From assembly GCF_003332275.1 (NCBI RefSeq), contig NZ_QOVA01000002.1:62001-126000 (forward strand): 64,000 nt of DNA. The letters are read 5' to 3'. Each line of letters begins with the position of its first letter. The stretch's first letter is position 1. This document shows positions 63,793 through 64,000 of this stretch, piece by piece. The notes under the pieces are model-generated. The model saw only the letters and a list, made by a program, of their open reading frames with translations, was not told the origin of the DNA and did no database searches. Source of the DNA: Edaphovirga cremea. Its GTDB lineage: Bacteria > Pseudomonadota > Gammaproteobacteria > Enterobacterales > Enterobacteriaceae. The position numbers and the translations under genes are program-made.

Positions 63793-64000
63793 TCCCGATC
63801 GATTTATCTACCCTGGTTAATCGCCTCCATCCCATTGCCCGCCACGCATTGGAAGCGGCGGCGGCGCAATGTGTCAGCCAGCAGGAAGCCGAAATCACGG
63901 TGCCGCAGGTGTTATGGCAGATGGTGAATACGCCGCTGTGCGATGTCCGCCTGATCCTCTCGCGTGCTGAGGTGGATAGCGAAGCACTACGTGAGCTGCT
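63789..64000 (+). CDS. tssH: Type VI secretion ATPase TssH (ClpV), N-terminal fragment
   Basis: An ATG at 63789 overlaps the tssL stop (ATGA). The 70 codons inside the window read MIPIDLSTLVNRLHPIARHALEAAA..., the ClpV N-domain that grips the TssC helix and precedes two AAA+ modules. ClpV takes the contracted sheath apart for reuse. AAAAAAGG serves as ribosome-binding site. The gene runs off the right edge. Confidence 0.93.
   Translation, partial: MIPIDLSTLVNRLHPIARHALEAAAAQCVSQQEAEITVPQVLWQMVNTPLCDVRLILSRAEVDSEALREL

Overview
The window is a chromosomal segment of a gammaproteobacterium of the order Enterobacterales. The evidence is the gene order rnr-rlmB-aidB-yjfN-bsmA-yjfP-rpsF-priB-rpsR-rplI-ytfB-fklB-ytfE-cpdB-cysQ-ytfJKL-msrA-tamAB-ytfP, which follows the Escherichia coli map closely, with products of near-identical length. 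It is unlikely to be Escherichia or Salmonella: the ula genes between yjfP and rpsF are absent, YtfB has a different N-terminus, and an intergenic palindromic repeat of the kind I associate with Serratia/Yersinia/Photorhabdus is present. A Yersiniaceae or Pectobacteriaceae host fits best, but the sequence alone does not settle the genus.

Layout. (1) 1-23.7 kb: core genes for RNA decay and modification (rnr, rlmB), alkylation stress (aidB), small stress proteins (yjfN, bsmA), the rpsF-priB-rpsR-rplI operon with an S6:S18-type leader, cell-division and envelope factors (ytfB, tamA, tamB, ytfL), NO and oxidative repair (ytfE with an NsrR-type operator, msrA), and nucleotide and sulfur metabolism (cpdB, cysQ). 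(2) 23.9-28.5 kb: a beta-glucoside/galactoside operon with separate PTS IIB, IIC and IIA genes, a GH1 phospho-beta-glycosidase and a LacI-family regulator, preceded by a double AscG-like operator. (3) 28.6-30.9 kb: two peptidoglycan enzymes, ampH and ldtA (erfK).

(4) 31.2-48.5 kb: a genomic island inserted at the 3' end of tRNA-Leu(CAA) (leuX). It is a P4-type satellite: leuX-proximal integrase, divergent XRE and Ner-like regulators around a palindromic operator, a primase-helicase with CCCCCACTT iterons at its 3' end (candidate origin), a C4/CI-like antisense RNA leader with a small Icd-like ORF, AlpA, and a second recombinase-family protein. A near copy of the leuX 3' end marks attR. Cargo lies in two places. 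Next to the integrase is a very AT-rich set: a dGTPase-like HD protein with an in-frame hexanucleotide microsatellite, a DUF6119/TIGR04141-like protein, a decayed integrase scrap and a membrane protein. Near attR are a RelE-type toxin-antitoxin pair, a protein with a HEPN-like R-x5-H motif, unknown proteins, and a 630-aa protein with a PIN-like acidic pattern and two C-terminal membrane helices. I regard these as candidate anti-phage cargo. Just beyond attR lies a remnant of a second related satellite: another C4-like double hairpin plus Icd-like ORF.

(5) 49.6-53.3 kb: a SnoaL/alpha-beta hydrolase fusion with a divergent LysR regulator, then small lipoprotein and membrane genes. (6) 53.3-64 kb: a type VI secretion cluster with hcp on the minus strand and, on the plus strand, tssB-tssC-tssE-tssF-tssG-fha-tssJ-tssK-tssL-tssH. 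It covers the tube, sheath, baseplate and part of the membrane complex. tssH runs off the right edge; tssA, tssM and vgrG are not in the window.
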